The notes under the pieces were generated by a model, which was not told where the DNA came from, searched no databases, and saw only the letters and a list, made by a program, of their open reading frames with translations. Positions 1-9,384 of a DNA stretch of 64,000 nucleotides are shown here, one piece after another. The stretch is from Marinomonas posidonica IVIA-Po-181 (lineage in GTDB: Bacteria > Pseudomonadota > Gammaproteobacteria > Pseudomonadales > Marinomonadaceae): NCBI RefSeq assembly GCF_000214215.1, contig NC_015559.1:2281001-2345000 (forward strand), in the 5' to 3' direction. Position 1 is the stretch's first letter. Each line of letters starts with the position of its first letter. A program made the position numbers and the translations under genes.

Positions 1-620
1 ACGTCACGAGTAATCGAAGGATTGTCTGACTTTCGAGAAATCTTATCGATTTCATCAATGTAAACAATACCACGCTGGGCTTTCTCAACATCGTAGTCAC
101 AATTCTGCAGGAGCTTTTGAATGATGTTTTCAACATCTTCACCCACGTAACCCGCTTCAGTTAACGTGGTCGCATCAGCAATTGTAAAAGGCACATCCAA
201 TACACGCGCTAAAGTTTGCGCTAACAAGGTTTTACCACTACCCGTTGGACCGATCAGCAAGATATTACTCTTACCCAATTCAATACCAGAATCTGACTTA
301 CCTTGATGGCGTAGACGCTTGTAGTGATTGTAAACGGCTACCGCTAAAACTCGTTTTGCACGATCCTGACCAATAACATAATCATCAAGTGCCGTACTCA
401 GTTTCATTGGTGTTGGCAACTCATCCTCAGAAATGGACTCACCATCCACCTGCGACAACTCTTGCGTAATGATGTTATTGCATAAATCGACACATTCATT
501 GCAGATATAAACCGATGGACCAGCTATGAGCTTCTTAACTTCATCTTGGCTCTTGCCACAGAAAGAGCAATATAATAACCGATCGGAGTGGTCGCCACGG
601 CTAAAATTATCATCCGACAT
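1..620 (-). CDS. clpX: ClpX, ATP-dependent unfoldase of the ClpXP protease (3' part missing)
   Basis: I translated the minus strand from the ATG at 620 to the window edge, giving about 206 residues of an expected ~425. The N-terminal zinc-binding domain is clear (CSFCGKSQ, then CNECVDLC), followed by the AAA+ Walker A GPTGSGKT and the start of Walker B ([10 protein letters not shown]). ClpX recognises tagged substrates, unfolds them and threads them into ClpP in the cytosol. It lies 19 bp downstream of clpP on the same strand, the usual clpP-clpX operon. The C-terminal half, with the sensor and substrate-loop regions, lies outside the window. Confidence 0.97.
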   Translation of the reverse strand, partial: MSDDNFSRGDHSDRLLYCSFCGKSQDEVKKLIAGPSVYICNECVDLCNNIITQELSQVDGESISEDELPTPMKLSTALDDYVIGQDRAKRVLAVAVYNHYKRLRHQGKSDSGIELGKSNILLIGPTGSGKTLLAQTLARVLDVPFTIADATTLTEAGYVGEDVENIIQKLLQNCDYDVEKAQRGIVYIDEIDKISRKSDNPSITRD

Positions 621-639
621 TTATTCCACCCTTAAAAAA

Positions 640-1272
640 TTAAACTGTACGTTTTTGTAAAATATCATCAATTAATCCGTACTCTTTTGCTGTTTCAGGA
701 TTCATAAAATTATCCCGATCAGTATCAACAGCAACCTGATCTATTGGCTTACCAGTATGGAATGAGATAATTTCATTAAGCTTATTCTTAATACTCAAGA
801 TTTCACGAGTATGGATCTCAATATCAGAAGCTTGTCCTTGATAGCCCCCTAAAGGCTGATGAATCATGACTCGAGAATTTGGCAGACAATAACGCTTACC
901 CGCCGCACCTGCCGTTAGCAAGAGCGCCCCCATACTCGCCGCCTGACCAATACACATGGTACTCACATCTGGCTTAATGAACTGCATTGTATCATAAATA
1001 GACATGCCAGCCGTTACAGAACCGCCAGGAGAATTAATGTACAAGTGAATATCTTTATCTGGGTTCTCTGACTCTAAAAACAACAGCTGAGCCACCACTA
1101 GATTCGCCATGTGATCTTCGACCTGACCAACCAAAAAGATGACTCGCTCCTTCAGCAAGCGAGAATAAATATCGAAAGACCTTTCGCCACGAGCAGTTTG
1201 CTCAATAACCATAGGAACGAGGCCATTACTTGTAATTGCTACGGGGCCGGTAGTTGGGTTCGTCAAATTCAT
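640..1272 (-). CDS. clpP: ClpP, ATP-dependent Clp protease proteolytic subunit
   Basis: This 210-residue serine peptidase has the full length and pattern of bacterial ClpP. The catalytic triad is visible as Ser113 ([10 protein letters not shown]), His138 (SRVMIHQP) and Asp187 (DTDRDNFM). The ATG at 1272 is preceded by an AAGGAA ribosome site. ClpP forms a double-heptamer chamber that degrades proteins fed by ClpX or ClpA. It is followed directly by clpX and preceded by tig on the same strand. A terminator-like hairpin lies only 14 bp before its start codon, so it probably depends on read-through or on a promoter inside the tig end. Confidence 0.98.
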   Translation of the reverse strand: MNLTNPTTGPVAITSNGLVPMVIEQTARGERSFDIYSRLLKERVIFLVGQVEDHMANLVVAQLLFLESENPDKDIHLYINSPGGSVTAGMSIYDTMQFIKPDVSTMCIGQAASMGALLLTAGAAGKRYCLPNSRVMIHQPLGGYQGQASDIEIHTREILSIKNKLNEIISFHTGKPIDQVAVDTDRDNFMNPETAKEYGLIDDILQKRTV

Positions 1273-1285
1273 ATCGCATTCCTTA

Positions 1286-1321
1286 AAACAAAAAAGTCGA
1301 CATAACCTAAGCTATGTCGAC
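1286..1321 (-). terminator. Rho-independent terminator after tig
   Basis: On the minus strand the arms GTCGACATA and TATGTCGAC (1296-1304 and 1313-1321) form a perfect 9-bp stem with an 8-nt loop. A T-rich tail read at 1295-1286 follows. It sits between the tig stop (1350) and the clpP start (1272). Confidence 0.8.
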
Positions 1322-1349
1322 CTTATTCAAAAAAGATAAGACAGAAGTC

Positions 1350-2675
1350 TTATGCTTCTTCTCCAGCCTCTTCAGCTTGAGCGTTTGGTTTGATAGCGTC
1401 TTCATAGCCCAAAGTTACTTCAGTTACTTGAGCGGATTCCAACAGTTTATCAACAACCTGCTCTTCAAGTACAGCAGATTGAACTTGAGCGAGTTGCTCT
1501 TTGTTCTTCAAGTAGAAGTCAATAACTTGCTGTGGCTCTTGATAAGCTTGAGCCATATCTTCCAAGAAAGCACGTACACGATCATCATCTACTTTGATAT
1601 CATCTTTCTTGATTACTTCAGAAATCAACAAGCCAAGTTTAGCGCGTTTTTTCGCTTCGTCTTGGAACAACTCCGCTGGCAATTGAGAAGCATCAAAGCC
1701 CTCACCACCAAACTGCTGAGCCGCTTGCTTACGAAGAGCATCAACTTCTTGATCGATCAGAGCGGATGGTACTTCCACTTCATTGATCGAAGAAAGACCA
1801 TCAAACAAAGCTGTTTTCAATTTTGCTTTTACCGCTTGGTTAAGCTCACGCTCCATATTCTTACGCACTTCAGCACGCAAAGCATCAAGCGTCGCTTCTT
1901 CTAGACCAAACTTCTCAACAAACTCATCATTCAGTTCTGGCAACGTTTGCTCAGCCACTTCTGATACTGTGATTTTAAATGTCGCTTCTTTACCTTTTAG
2001 GTTTTCCGCTTGGTAATCTTCAGGGAAGGTAACATTAATAGTACGCTCTTCACTGGCTTTAGCACCAAGGATGCCGGCTTCGAAACCAGGAATCATAGTA
2101 TTAGAACCAAGGACCAGTTTATGCCCTTCAGCCGCGCCACCTTCAAAAGCTTCATCGCCTAGGTAACCTACGAAATCAATCGTCACTTGATCGCCATCAG
2201 CGGCTTCACGCTCAACCGCATCCCACTCTGCATTTTGCTTGCGCAACGTTTCTAGCATAGTGTCGACATCAGTATCGTTTACATCAGAAATAACACGCTC
2301 AACCTTGATTGCTGAGTTATCTGCTAGTTCAACTTCTGGATAAACTTCCACTTTAACAACAAACTCAAGATCAGCACCTTCAGCAAAATTCTTAGGCTCA
2401 ATGGCAGGCATACCGGCTGGTTGAATGTCTTCTTTTTGAATCGCTTCAACATACGCATCACGCATGATTTGCTCTACAGCATCAATACGAATGCCTTGAC
2501 CGTAACGTTTTTTAACAACACTTACTGGCACTTTACCTTTACGAAAACCATCAATACGAATTGTCTTCGCTGTTTTCGCCACTTCAGTATTTACTTTCTC
2601 GTCTACACGAGCTGCTGGAACAGTGATATTCAGTACGCGCTCAATTGGAGACGTTGTTTCTACAGAAACTTGCAT
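1350..2675 (-). CDS. tig: Trigger factor, ribosome-associated chaperone and prolyl isomerase
   Basis: The 441-residue protein has the trigger factor arrangement. The N-terminal ribosome-binding domain carries the signature FRKGKVP (residues ~45-51). A central FKBP-type peptidyl-prolyl isomerase domain (roughly 150-240: GDQVTIDFVGYLGDEAFEGG) and a long helical C-terminal chaperone domain follow. It binds near the ribosome exit tunnel via L23 and shields nascent chains. The start MQVSVETTSP is typical of the family. It lies upstream of clpP-clpX, the usual order in gammaproteobacteria, but a terminator separates it from clpP. Confidence 0.98.
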   Translation of the reverse strand: MQVSVETTSPIERVLNITVPAARVDEKVNTEVAKTAKTIRIDGFRKGKVPVSVVKKRYGQGIRIDAVEQIMRDAYVEAIQKEDIQPAGMPAIEPKNFAEGADLEFVVKVEVYPEVELADNSAIKVERVISDVNDTDVDTMLETLRKQNAEWDAVEREAADGDQVTIDFVGYLGDEAFEGGAAEGHKLVLGSNTMIPGFEAGILGAKASEERTINVTFPEDYQAENLKGKEATFKITVSEVAEQTLPELNDEFVEKFGLEEATLDALRAEVRKNMERELNQAVKAKLKTALFDGLSSINEVEVPSALIDQEVDALRKQAAQQFGGEGFDASQLPAELFQDEAKKRAKLGLLISEVIKKDDIKVDDDRVRAFLEDMAQAYQEPQQVIDFYLKNKEQLAQVQSAVLEEQVVDKLLESAQVTEVTLGYEDAIKPNAQAEEAGEEA

Positions 2676-2786
2676 AAAATTTCCTCTCGGGAACTTGCTT
2701 TAATTTGTTGGTTTCGATCTGACCTGAAAGGTCACTCATGTAATACAGCCAACAAAACCTAAACTTATTAAAGTAATGGGCTGAAA

Positions 2787-2863
2787 TGGCGCGCCTGAAG
2801 GGATTCGAACCCCTGACCGTCCGCTTAGAAGGCGGATGCTCTATCCGACTGAGCTACAGGCGC
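2787..2863 (-). tRNA. tRNA-Arg, anticodon TCT
   Basis: The reverse complement folds as a 77-nt tRNA. The acceptor stem is GCGCCTG/CAGGCGC and the CCA is encoded. The D arm is AGCTCAGTCGGATAGAGC, the anticodon stem is TCCGC/GCGGA with loop CTTCTAA, and the T loop is GTTCGAATC. The anticodon TCT (plus-strand 2827-2829) reads AGA/AGG arginine codons. The gene lies 111 bp upstream of tig on the same strand. Confidence 0.97.
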
Positions 2864-2931
2864 AATACTCATTACATTTCTTGTGGTGGGCTATTATAGG
2901 GATGGAATAGCAATCGTCAACCGATAGACAT

Positions 2932-2955
2932 AAAAAAGCCCAGTTAAACTGGGCT
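2932..2955 (-). terminator. Orphan rho-independent terminator upstream of tRNA-Arg
   Basis: The minus strand reads AGCCCAG, a short TTTAA loop, CTGGGCT, then six T. It points towards tRNA-Arg but lies about 70 bp upstream of it, and no gene is visible upstream on the minus strand before the divergent yihY. It may end a small RNA transcribed from about 2960-3150, or insulate the tRNA promoter. The rest of 2956-3201 holds only a dyad at 3089-3117. Confidence 0.6.
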
Positions 2956-3088
2956 AAAATGACTATTTGTTACTAAGGAACCGAGAATAGTTAAACTCTA
3001 CTACTCCGCAGCACAAATATCACAAAAGGAACAAGATGAATATTACTACTGACTGCACACAAATACAACCAAAATGCGCCAACAAATA

Positions 3089-3117
3089 GCACATTGCACT
3101 CTTCTTGTGCATTGTGC
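3089..3117. promoter_or_regulatory. Imperfect inverted repeat upstream of yihY
   Basis: GCACATTGCAC, 7 nt, GTGCATTGTGC: 11-bp arms with one mismatch, 84 bp upstream of the chosen yihY start. It could be an operator for a dimeric regulator or a hairpin in the leader. The regulator is unknown. Confidence 0.35.
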
Positions 3118-3201
3118 ATAAATCCCCACACTATTACCTAGCCACTCGGCCTATGCTATCGTATTACCCCTCTTTCTCACTGAGTGAAGCAAACAAATAC
3201 A

Positions 3202-4026
3202 ATGACCGATCGCATTTTGCACTTAGTTACCGTTTTCAAACGCTATGGGTTGCTGACCTTAAACCATTTTAAGACAAGTGCTTTATCGCAAAAAGCCGCT
3301 CAACTCACGCTATCAAGCTTATTAGCCGCCGTACCTATCATCACCATCATTCTCGGCATCCTTAGCTTTACCCCTACATTACAAACCATGCAGGCTCAAC
3401 TCCTCAACTTCATTGAACTGCATCTGGCACCAGGCTCAAGTGAACAGGTTCTGCCATATTTAATCCAATTCTCTGAGCAGTCCAAGAAATTACCAATCGC
3501 GGGCCTAATCGCTCTTTTTATAACCGCGCTGTTATTGCTTAACAACTTTGAGTCAAGTGTTCAATCTATCTGGCAGATCCAGCAACGCCGAAAAATCAGA
3601 GAACGTCTGCTCACCTATTGGGCCATTCTAACCCTAGGCCCTATCTTATTTGCGACCACACTCAGCCTTTACGGCACATTAATCTCATTAGAGTTTCAGC
3701 AAGATAACACGACCACTTGGCTTAACAACCTACTTGAACTGGGGAGCATGGTGTTATATTTCTTAATGTTACTTACGTTAAATTATCTGACCCCGAATGC
3801 AGAAGTATCCATCAAACTAGCCAGCATCGCCGCCCTATTTGGCAGCATCGGATTAGTAGTTCTCAACTATATTTTCAGTTCATTTGCGCAGTTTTTCACC
3901 AACTATCAAATTATTTATGGCGCCTTTGCAGCCTTGCCCATTTTCTTGATCTGGTTACAACTGTCTTGGCTCGTCGCTCTTGCTTCAATTTGCTTGTGTG
4001 CCACACTTCATAAGATTAAGACTTAG
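3202..4026 (+). CDS. YihY/BrkB-family inner membrane protein
   Basis: The protein has several hydrophobic helices spread over about 274 residues and matches the YihY/UPF0761 (virulence factor BrkB) family: an N-terminal SQKAAQLTLSSLLAAVPIIT segment, a central TYWAILTLGPILFATTLSLY and further membrane helices. E. coli YihY has about 290 residues. The family's function is not established; an old link to RNase BN was withdrawn. I chose the ATG at 3202. A GTG at 3184 would add six residues but has no ribosome site. It is 54 bp from hpt on the same strand, so they may share a transcript. Confidence 0.85.
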   Translation: MTDRILHLVTVFKRYGLLTLNHFKTSALSQKAAQLTLSSLLAAVPIITIILGILSFTPTLQTMQAQLLNFIELHLAPGSSEQVLPYLIQFSEQSKKLPIAGLIALFITALLLLNNFESSVQSIWQIQQRRKIRERLLTYWAILTLGPILFATTLSLYGTLISLEFQQDNTTTWLNNLLELGSMVLYFLMLLTLNYLTPNAEVSIKLASIAALFGSIGLVVLNYIFSSFAQFFTNYQIIYGAFAALPIFLIWLQLSWLVALASICLCATLHKIKT

Positions 4027-4080
4027 CATCTGGTCAAGTTTAATGTAAAATCGCGCCTATTTTTAAAAACAGAGCTAAAA

Positions 4081-4632
4081 ATGACAAACACGATCGATCA
4101 ACTCAACCTAATTTTAGACGAAGCAGATTGTCTAGTAGATGAGCATCAAATTGATGCAGCACTGGATAAAATGGCACAACAGATAACCACTGACTTGGGC
4201 GACAAGCTCCCTGTTGTATTGTGCGTTATGAATGGCGGCTTAATCCCTACGGCTGCGCTTATCGAGCGTTTAAACTTCCCTCTTGAGTTAGATTACATTC
4301 ATGCCACTCGCTACGGCATGGAAACGGAAGGCACTAGCCTAAATTGGTTGAGCTACCCTAAGACAAATCTAAAGGGACGTCACATTTTAGTGGTTGACGA
4401 TATTTTCGACCAAGGCCACACACTGCAAGCCATCAGCAAGTGGCTTGAAGAGCAAGAAAGCAGCGCCGTTTACACTGCTACTGTGATCAACAAATTACAT
4501 GACCGCAAAACGGACATGACACCTGATTACATTGGTGCAGATGTTGTTGATCGATTCCTATTCGGTTATGGCATGGACTACAAAGGCTACTTCCGCAACC
4601 TGAAAGGCATTTACGCGGTTAAAGACAGCTAA
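4081..4632 (+). CDS. hpt: Hypoxanthine-guanine phosphoribosyltransferase
   Basis: At 183 residues this is a type I phosphoribosyltransferase. The PRPP-binding signature is ILVVDDIFDQGHTL (residues ~101-114), followed by the flexible-loop region and an FGYGMDYKGYFRN segment that forms the base-binding site. It converts hypoxanthine or guanine with PRPP into IMP or GMP in the cytosol (purine salvage). The same wider window encodes guanine deaminase, so guanine has two competing fates. It ends in a strong bidirectional terminator shared with sthA. Confidence 0.9.
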   Translation: MTNTIDQLNLILDEADCLVDEHQIDAALDKMAQQITTDLGDKLPVVLCVMNGGLIPTAALIERLNFPLELDYIHATRYGMETEGTSLNWLSYPKTNLKGRHILVVDDIFDQGHTLQAISKWLEEQESSAVYTATVINKLHDRKTDMTPDYIGADVVDRFLFGYGMDYKGYFRNLKGIYAVKDS

Positions 4633-4688
4633 ATCCACTGACATTAAACCTGCCCCGTTTAAAGACGGGACTCCGGGAGTCAACTAAC

Positions 4689-4723
4689 AAAAAAGGCGCT
4701 TTGCAATGCAAAGCGCCTTTTTT
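4689..4723. terminator. Bidirectional terminator between hpt and sthA
   Basis: Six A, GGCGCTTTGC, loop AAT, GCAAAGCGCC, six T: a perfect 10-bp GC-rich stem with U-tracts on both strands. It serves hpt on the plus strand and sthA on the minus strand. Confidence 0.92.
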
Positions 4724-4747
4724 AAAACTGCCATTTATGCGAACAAC

Positions 4748-6142
4748 TTAAAAGACTCGGTTAAAACCATTCAAGGCCGCCACTCGATACGCTTCCGCCA
4801 TCGTAGGATAGTTGAAAGTCGTATTTAAGAAGTACTTTAAGGTATTTTGTTCGCCAGGCTGTTTCATAATAGCCTGACCGATGTGAACAATCTCAGACGC
4901 TTGGTCACCAAAACAGTGAATTCCCAACAACTCCAGCGACTCACGATGGAACAATATTTTCAGCATCCCTACCGCTTCACCAGTAATCTGGGCTCGAGCC
5001 GTGTTTTTAAAGAAAGCACGACCCACTTCGTAAGGCACTTTTTCAGCCGTCAATTCAGCCTCGGTTTTCCCCACTGAACTGATTTCTGGAATCGTGTAGA
5101 TACCCGTCGGCACCTCACTGATAAACTCACCACCAGGCATACCCAGCATATTCGCTGCAGCCGCCCGACCTTGATCATAAGCCGCACTAGCCAAACTCGG
5201 CCAACCAATGACATCCCCCACCGCATAGACATTTTCAACTTGCGTTTGGTAAGTATCATTCACCGCTAACTGACCACGACTATTCACATCTAAACCAATA
5301 GAATCTAGCCCCAAATTATCGGTATTTCCTGAACGACCATTACAGAACAACAAAGCATCTGCACGCAATTTCTTACCAGACGCCATGTGCATCACGACAC
5401 CACGCTCCGTTGTCTCAACCGAATCATAGGTTTCGTTATGACGAATCAATACACCGCCATCACGCAAGTGATAGCTCAACGCATCAGTAATCTCATCATC
5501 TAAGAAGCTTAACAGCTTCTTAGCTGGGTTGATCAATTCAACACGCACACCCAAACCACAGAAGATAGAAGCATATTCACAACCGATAACACCTGCACCG
5601 TAAATAATCAATGAGCGTGGCGTATGATTCAAACTTAAGATTGTGTCAGAACAGTAAATACGAGGATGTGAAAAATCAATGTCCGCTGGACGATAAGGAC
5701 GAGATCCTGTCGCAATCACCACTTGCTTAGCAACCAATAATTCTGGCCCACGCTCATAGGTGTTTACTTCAATAGTATTCGCGTCTTTGAACTTACCACG
5801 ACCAAAGTAAATGTCGATACGGTTACGTGCATAGTATTCGGTGCGACCAACAACCTGCTTATCAATAACCTTGTTTGCTCGGTCCAACACTTTAGGGAAG
5901 GAGAACCAACGCGGCTCACCAATATCACGGAACATGGTATTCGTATTAAAGGCAATAATTTCTTTAACCGCATGACGCAAAGCTTTTGAAGGGATGGTCC
6001 CCAAATGCGTACAACTACCACCAACTTGCGAACTTGCCTCTATGACAGCGACTTTTTTACCTGCTTTCGCCGCACTCATGGCCGCGCCTTCACCCGCAGG
6101 TCCTGTACCCAGAACTACAACATCATAATGTCTCGTTGTCAT
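4748..6142 (-). CDS. sthA: Soluble pyridine nucleotide transhydrogenase
   Basis: The 464-residue flavoprotein interconverts NADPH+NAD+ and NADP++NADH. The N-terminal FAD Rossmann motif is [12 protein letters not shown]. The [14 protein letters not shown] segment has Thr in place of the second redox Cys of dihydrolipoamide dehydrogenase, the mark of SthA. An NAD(P)-binding motif ([15 protein letters not shown]) and a C-terminal dimerisation domain follow. I start at the ATG at 6142, preceded by GAGGG; an upstream TTG would add seven residues. E. coli SthA has 466 residues. It lies just after nqrM on the same strand, linking two NADH-handling systems. Confidence 0.96.
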   Translation of the reverse strand: MTTRHYDVVVLGTGPAGEGAAMSAAKAGKKVAVIEASSQVGGSCTHLGTIPSKALRHAVKEIIAFNTNTMFRDIGEPRWFSFPKVLDRANKVIDKQVVGRTEYYARNRIDIYFGRGKFKDANTIEVNTYERGPELLVAKQVVIATGSRPYRPADIDFSHPRIYCSDTILSLNHTPRSLIIYGAGVIGCEYASIFCGLGVRVELINPAKKLLSFLDDEITDALSYHLRDGGVLIRHNETYDSVETTERGVVMHMASGKKLRADALLFCNGRSGNTDNLGLDSIGLDVNSRGQLAVNDTYQTQVENVYAVGDVIGWPSLASAAYDQGRAAAANMLGMPGGEFISEVPTGIYTIPEISSVGKTEAELTAEKVPYEVGRAFFKNTARAQITGEAVGMLKILFHRESLELLGIHCFGDQASEIVHIGQAIMKQPGEQNTLKYFLNTTFNYPTMAEAYRVAALNGFNRVF

Positions 6143-6163
6143 AACACCCTCTATTTCGTTCAA

Positions 6164-6397
6164 TTATTTAGATGCGTCGTAAAATACGTCATCTGAGACT
6201 TTCGCGGCGGCGGCTTTTTTCGTTTCTTTTTCGCATTTGCCTTTATCGCCACCACAAATATCACAAGCCACTTCCATTCCAAGTGCACTCATGCCACCAC
6301 AAGAACCGGAAATAGGCTTACGCCCCATCAACACACCTACTGACATTGCAGTTACTACCAACAACATCGCAGCAAATACGATAATAGCTGTTAACAT
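6164..6397 (-). CDS. nqrM: NqrM, maturation factor of Na+-NQR
   Basis: This 77-residue protein has one N-terminal membrane helix followed by a Cys-rich motif (GSCGGM, ACDICGG, GKCEK), the pattern of the NqrM/DUF539 family. Known members are needed for assembly of Na+-translocating NADH:quinone reductase, probably by supplying iron to the NqrD/NqrE site. A GGAGG ribosome site precedes the ATG. It follows apbE and nqrABCDEF on the same strand, the standard order. Confidence 0.93.
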   Translation of the reverse strand: MLTAIIVFAAMLLVVTAMSVGVLMGRKPISGSCGGMSALGMEVACDICGGDKGKCEKETKKAAAAKVSDDVFYDASK

Positions 6398-6429
6398 AAC
6401 GCCTCCAAAAGCAAATAATTTTCCTAAGC

Positions 6430-7443
6430 CTAGTTCAAGTAAGGCTTAAACGCATCCGATGGACGCTCTTCAAAACCAAAATCTGTTTTCACCAATAAGT
6501 AAGCAGCAATACCATTCTGCTCAGCAAACTCAAGACCTTTTTCAGGTCCTAATACCGTAATGGCAGTGGCCAAACCATCTGCCATAGTGGTGGTTTTGTC
6601 TATTACAGTAACAGAAACCAAACGATGGGTAATGGGTTTGCCCGTTAAAGGATTAATCGTATGAGAATAGCGCACGCCATTTTTTTCAAAGTAATTACGA
6701 TAGTCTCCTGACGTTGCTACAGCCATATTGTCTAGATCAATCACTCGCTCCGCCATTTCATGACCGCCAGCCGGGCTCTCGATGGCAATTCGCCACAGCG
6801 TACCATCTGGTTTTTCACCTTTAGAGGCAATTTCACCACCCACTTCCACTAAAAAACTTTTAATACCCTTGTCTTGCAGAACTTGCGCAACCGCATCAAC
6901 ACCATAACCCTTAGCTATCGAAGACAGATCCACATACAATTCTTTTTCTTTGGTAAGCTTACCACTCTCTAAAATCAAACTCTGATAACCCACTTTGGAT
7001 TTTGCCGTTTCGATTTCAGCCTCGCTTGGCACCCTATCCTCACGATTTCCTGGACCAAAGCCCCACAGGTTAACCAAAGGACCAACGGTGACGTCATACT
7101 CACCTTTTGTCATCTGACTAATCAACAAAGCCTTATCAATGACATAGGCCATTTCATCACTGATCAGCAAAGACGAACCGGCTGGCATTTTATTGAATTC
7201 TGATAATTCAGAGCTCGGATCATAAGTCGACATCAACTCATTTACTCGCACCAACGCGGCATCCACATTCCCTTTTAAAGACCAAGGGTTTGAAATATCA
7301 CTCGTGGTATAGAATTTTACCGTATAGGTGGTGCCCATAGTAGGGCCAGAGAAACTAACAAGCTCAGGGGTAAAAGAAGAACAGCGATAAACCACTGCTA
7401 ACAGAATCACTACACACGTCGAAAATAGTATTTTTTTACGCAT
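6430..7443 (-). CDS. apbE: ApbE, FAD:protein FMN transferase
   Basis: The 337-residue protein matches ApbE. It has a hydrophobic N-terminal segment (FSTCVVILLAVVYRCSS) that could be a lipoprotein signal, although Arg before the Cys is atypical. The family motifs GPTMGTTY, VDLSSIAKGYGVDAV, VEVGGEI and the metal-site region TTTMADGLATAITVLG follow. It acts on the periplasmic side and attaches FMN through a phosphoester to Thr in the SGAT motifs of NqrB and NqrC, both encoded upstream here. A terminator-like hairpin separates it from nqrF, so its expression may be lower than that of the complex. Confidence 0.94.
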   Translation of the reverse strand: MRKKILFSTCVVILLAVVYRCSSFTPELVSFSGPTMGTTYTVKFYTTSDISNPWSLKGNVDAALVRVNELMSTYDPSSELSEFNKMPAGSSLLISDEMAYVIDKALLISQMTKGEYDVTVGPLVNLWGFGPGNREDRVPSEAEIETAKSKVGYQSLILESGKLTKEKELYVDLSSIAKGYGVDAVAQVLQDKGIKSFLVEVGGEIASKGEKPDGTLWRIAIESPAGGHEMAERVIDLDNMAVATSGDYRNYFEKNGVRYSHTINPLTGKPITHRLVSVTVIDKTTTMADGLATAITVLGPEKGLEFAEQNGIAAYLLVKTDFGFEERPSDAFKPYLN

Positions 7444-7468
7444 AACACATCTTTTTAGTTAGCAACAA

Positions 7469-7500
7469 AATAAAGACCCACCAAGTGGTGGGTCTTTATT
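7469..7500 (-). terminator. Terminator between nqrF and apbE
   Basis: A perfect 15-nt inverted repeat (AATAAAGACCCACCA and TGGTGGGTCTTTATT, with 2 nt between; the effective loop is larger) starts 7 bp after the nqrF stop. On the minus strand it is followed by a T-rich tail. It should end most nqr transcripts and leave apbE-nqrM to read-through or to an internal promoter. Confidence 0.8.
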
Positions 7501-7506
7501 CAGGCA

Positions 7507-8733
7507 TTAGCCACCGAAATCATCCAACAAGATGTTTTCTTTCTCTACACCTAAATCTTCAAGCATCTTAATGACAGATGCATTCATCATTGGAGGCCCA
7601 CACATGTAGAACTCACAATCTTCAGGTGCTGGGTGATCTTTCAGGTAATTTTCATACAAAACGTTATGAATAAAGCCTGTTTTACCTTCCCAGTTATCTT
7701 CTGGCTGAGGATCAGACAACGCCAAGTGCCACTCGAAGTTATCATTCTCTTCTTGCAACTTGTCGTACTCATCCATGTAGAAGGCTTCACGCATACTACG
7801 CGCACCATACCAGAAAGAGATCTTACGCTTAGACTCTAAGCGCTTAAGCTGATCAAAGATATGTGAACGCATTGGTGCCATACCAGCACCACCACCAACG
7901 AAGACCATTTCTGCATCAGTATCTTTCGCGAAGAATTCACCGAAAGGACCATATACTTTGATCTTATCACCTGGTTTCAAGCTAAAGACATAAGACGACA
8001 TTTGACCCGGAGGTAAATCGTCTTTACCTGGAGGCGGCGAAGCAATACGGATATTAAATTTAACCAAGCCCTTCTCTTCTGGGTAGTTCGCCATAGAATA
8101 AGCACGAATAACCGTTTCGTCTACTTTAGAAGTAAATTTCCACAAGTTAAATTTATCCCAGTCACCACGGTACTCTTCTTCGATATCAAAATCTTTGTAG
8201 TGAACAGTGTGAGCTGGAGCTTCAAGCTGAACGTAACCACCGGCACGGAAGTCAACGTTTTCACCTTCAGGCAATTTCAAAGTAAGTTCTTTGATGAAAG
8301 TCGCTACGTTTGGATTGGACTCAACAGTACATTCCCACGCCTTAACACCGAACACTTCTTCCGGCACTTCTACATCCATATCTTGCTTAACAGACACCTG
8401 ACAAGATAAACGTAAACCTTCTTTCTCTTCACGGCGAGTAAAGTGAGACTGCTCAGTGGATAGCATAGAACCACCACCGCTTGTCACCTTACACTTACAC
8501 TGAGCGCAAGTACCACCGCCACCACAGGCAGAAGATAAGAAAATACCACTGTTTGCTAATGTTTGAAGCAGCTTACCGCCAGCTGGCGCCGTCACTTCTT
8601 TTTCACCATTGATGCGGATTGTAACGTCACCAGTACTCACCAAGCGAGCACGAGCAGCAAGGATGATTGCTACCAGTGCCAACACGATGGCAGTGAACAT
8701 TACCACACCTAGAATAATTTCTAAGTTGACCAT
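7507..8733 (-). CDS. nqrF: NqrF, NADH-oxidising subunit of Na+-NQR
   Basis: The 408-residue subunit has one N-terminal membrane helix (residues ~5-27) and then a 2Fe-2S ferredoxin domain with the pattern [15 protein letters not shown] plus a distal Cys in LSCQV. A ferredoxin-reductase-type FAD domain ([17 protein letters not shown]) and an NADH-binding domain ([25 protein letters not shown]) complete it. It takes electrons from NADH at the cytosolic face and passes them on to NqrC. It is the last of the six core subunit genes. Confidence 0.98.
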   Translation of the reverse strand: MVNLEIILGVVMFTAIVLALVAIILAARARLVSTGDVTIRINGEKEVTAPAGGKLLQTLANSGIFLSSACGGGGTCAQCKCKVTSGGGSMLSTEQSHFTRREEKEGLRLSCQVSVKQDMDVEVPEEVFGVKAWECTVESNPNVATFIKELTLKLPEGENVDFRAGGYVQLEAPAHTVHYKDFDIEEEYRGDWDKFNLWKFTSKVDETVIRAYSMANYPEEKGLVKFNIRIASPPPGKDDLPPGQMSSYVFSLKPGDKIKVYGPFGEFFAKDTDAEMVFVGGGAGMAPMRSHIFDQLKRLESKRKISFWYGARSMREAFYMDEYDKLQEENDNFEWHLALSDPQPEDNWEGKTGFIHNVLYENYLKDHPAPEDCEFYMCGPPMMNASVIKMLEDLGVEKENILLDDFGG

Positions 8734-8775
8734 GTTAGTTAAACCCTATTCTTCGTTGTCCAACTGTGCGACAAA

Positions 8776-9384
8776 TTAAAGCTGCACACCAGAAAATGAC
8801 ATAAAACCTAAGCTCATCAAACCAACAGTGATAAAGGTAATACCTAGACCACGTAGACCTGCAGGCACGTCTGAATACTTAAGTTTCTCCCGAATACCAG
8901 CTAGGGCTGCAATCGCAAGCGCCCAACCAACACCAGCACCCACACCATAAACAAGACTTTCACTGAAGTTATAGTCACGTTCAACCATGAAAAGTGACGC
9001 ACCCATGATGGCACAGTTTACGGTAATTAGCGGTAAGAATACCCCTAAGGCGTTGTATAACGCTGGCATGTATTTATCCAACGTCATCTCTAGTATCTGA
9101 ACAACCGCTGCAATAACACCGATGTAACTCAACAGACCCAAGAAGCTTAGATCAACACCAGGCAAACCAGCCCACTCTAGAGCGCCATCAACCAAGAGGT
9201 TGGTGTACAACAGGTTATTCAAAGGCACGGTAATGGCCAATACAACAATAACCGCAATGCCAAGACCTATGGCTGTTTCAACTTTTTTCGACAGCGCCAA
9301 AAAAGTACACATACCTAGGAAGAAGGCAAGGGCCATGTTTTCAACAAATACAGCCTTAACAAATAGACTAATTAAATGTTCCAT
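8776..9384 (-). CDS. nqrE: NqrE, membrane subunit of Na+-NQR
   Basis: This 202-residue protein with about six hydrophobic helices (e.g. [20 protein letters not shown] and [17 protein letters not shown]) belongs to the NqrDE/RnfAE family. The Cys residues in MCTFLA and VNCAIMG fit the two half-sites that hold an intramembrane iron centre shared with NqrD. Length equals the family norm. Its stop and the nqrF start are 42 bp apart, and its start directly abuts the nqrD stop. Confidence 0.97.
   Translation of the reverse strand: MEHLISLFVKAVFVENMALAFFLGMCTFLALSKKVETAIGLGIAVIVVLAITVPLNNLLYTNLLVDGALEWAGLPGVDLSFLGLLSYIGVIAAVVQILEMTLDKYMPALYNALGVFLPLITVNCAIMGASLFMVERDYNFSESLVYGVGAGVGWALAIAALAGIREKLKYSDVPAGLRGLGITFITVGLMSLGFMSFSGVQL

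Noticed and set aside
6143..6163. TTG start extending SthA by seven residues
   Set aside because: The ATG at 6142 has a GAGGG site at good distance and matches the family length.
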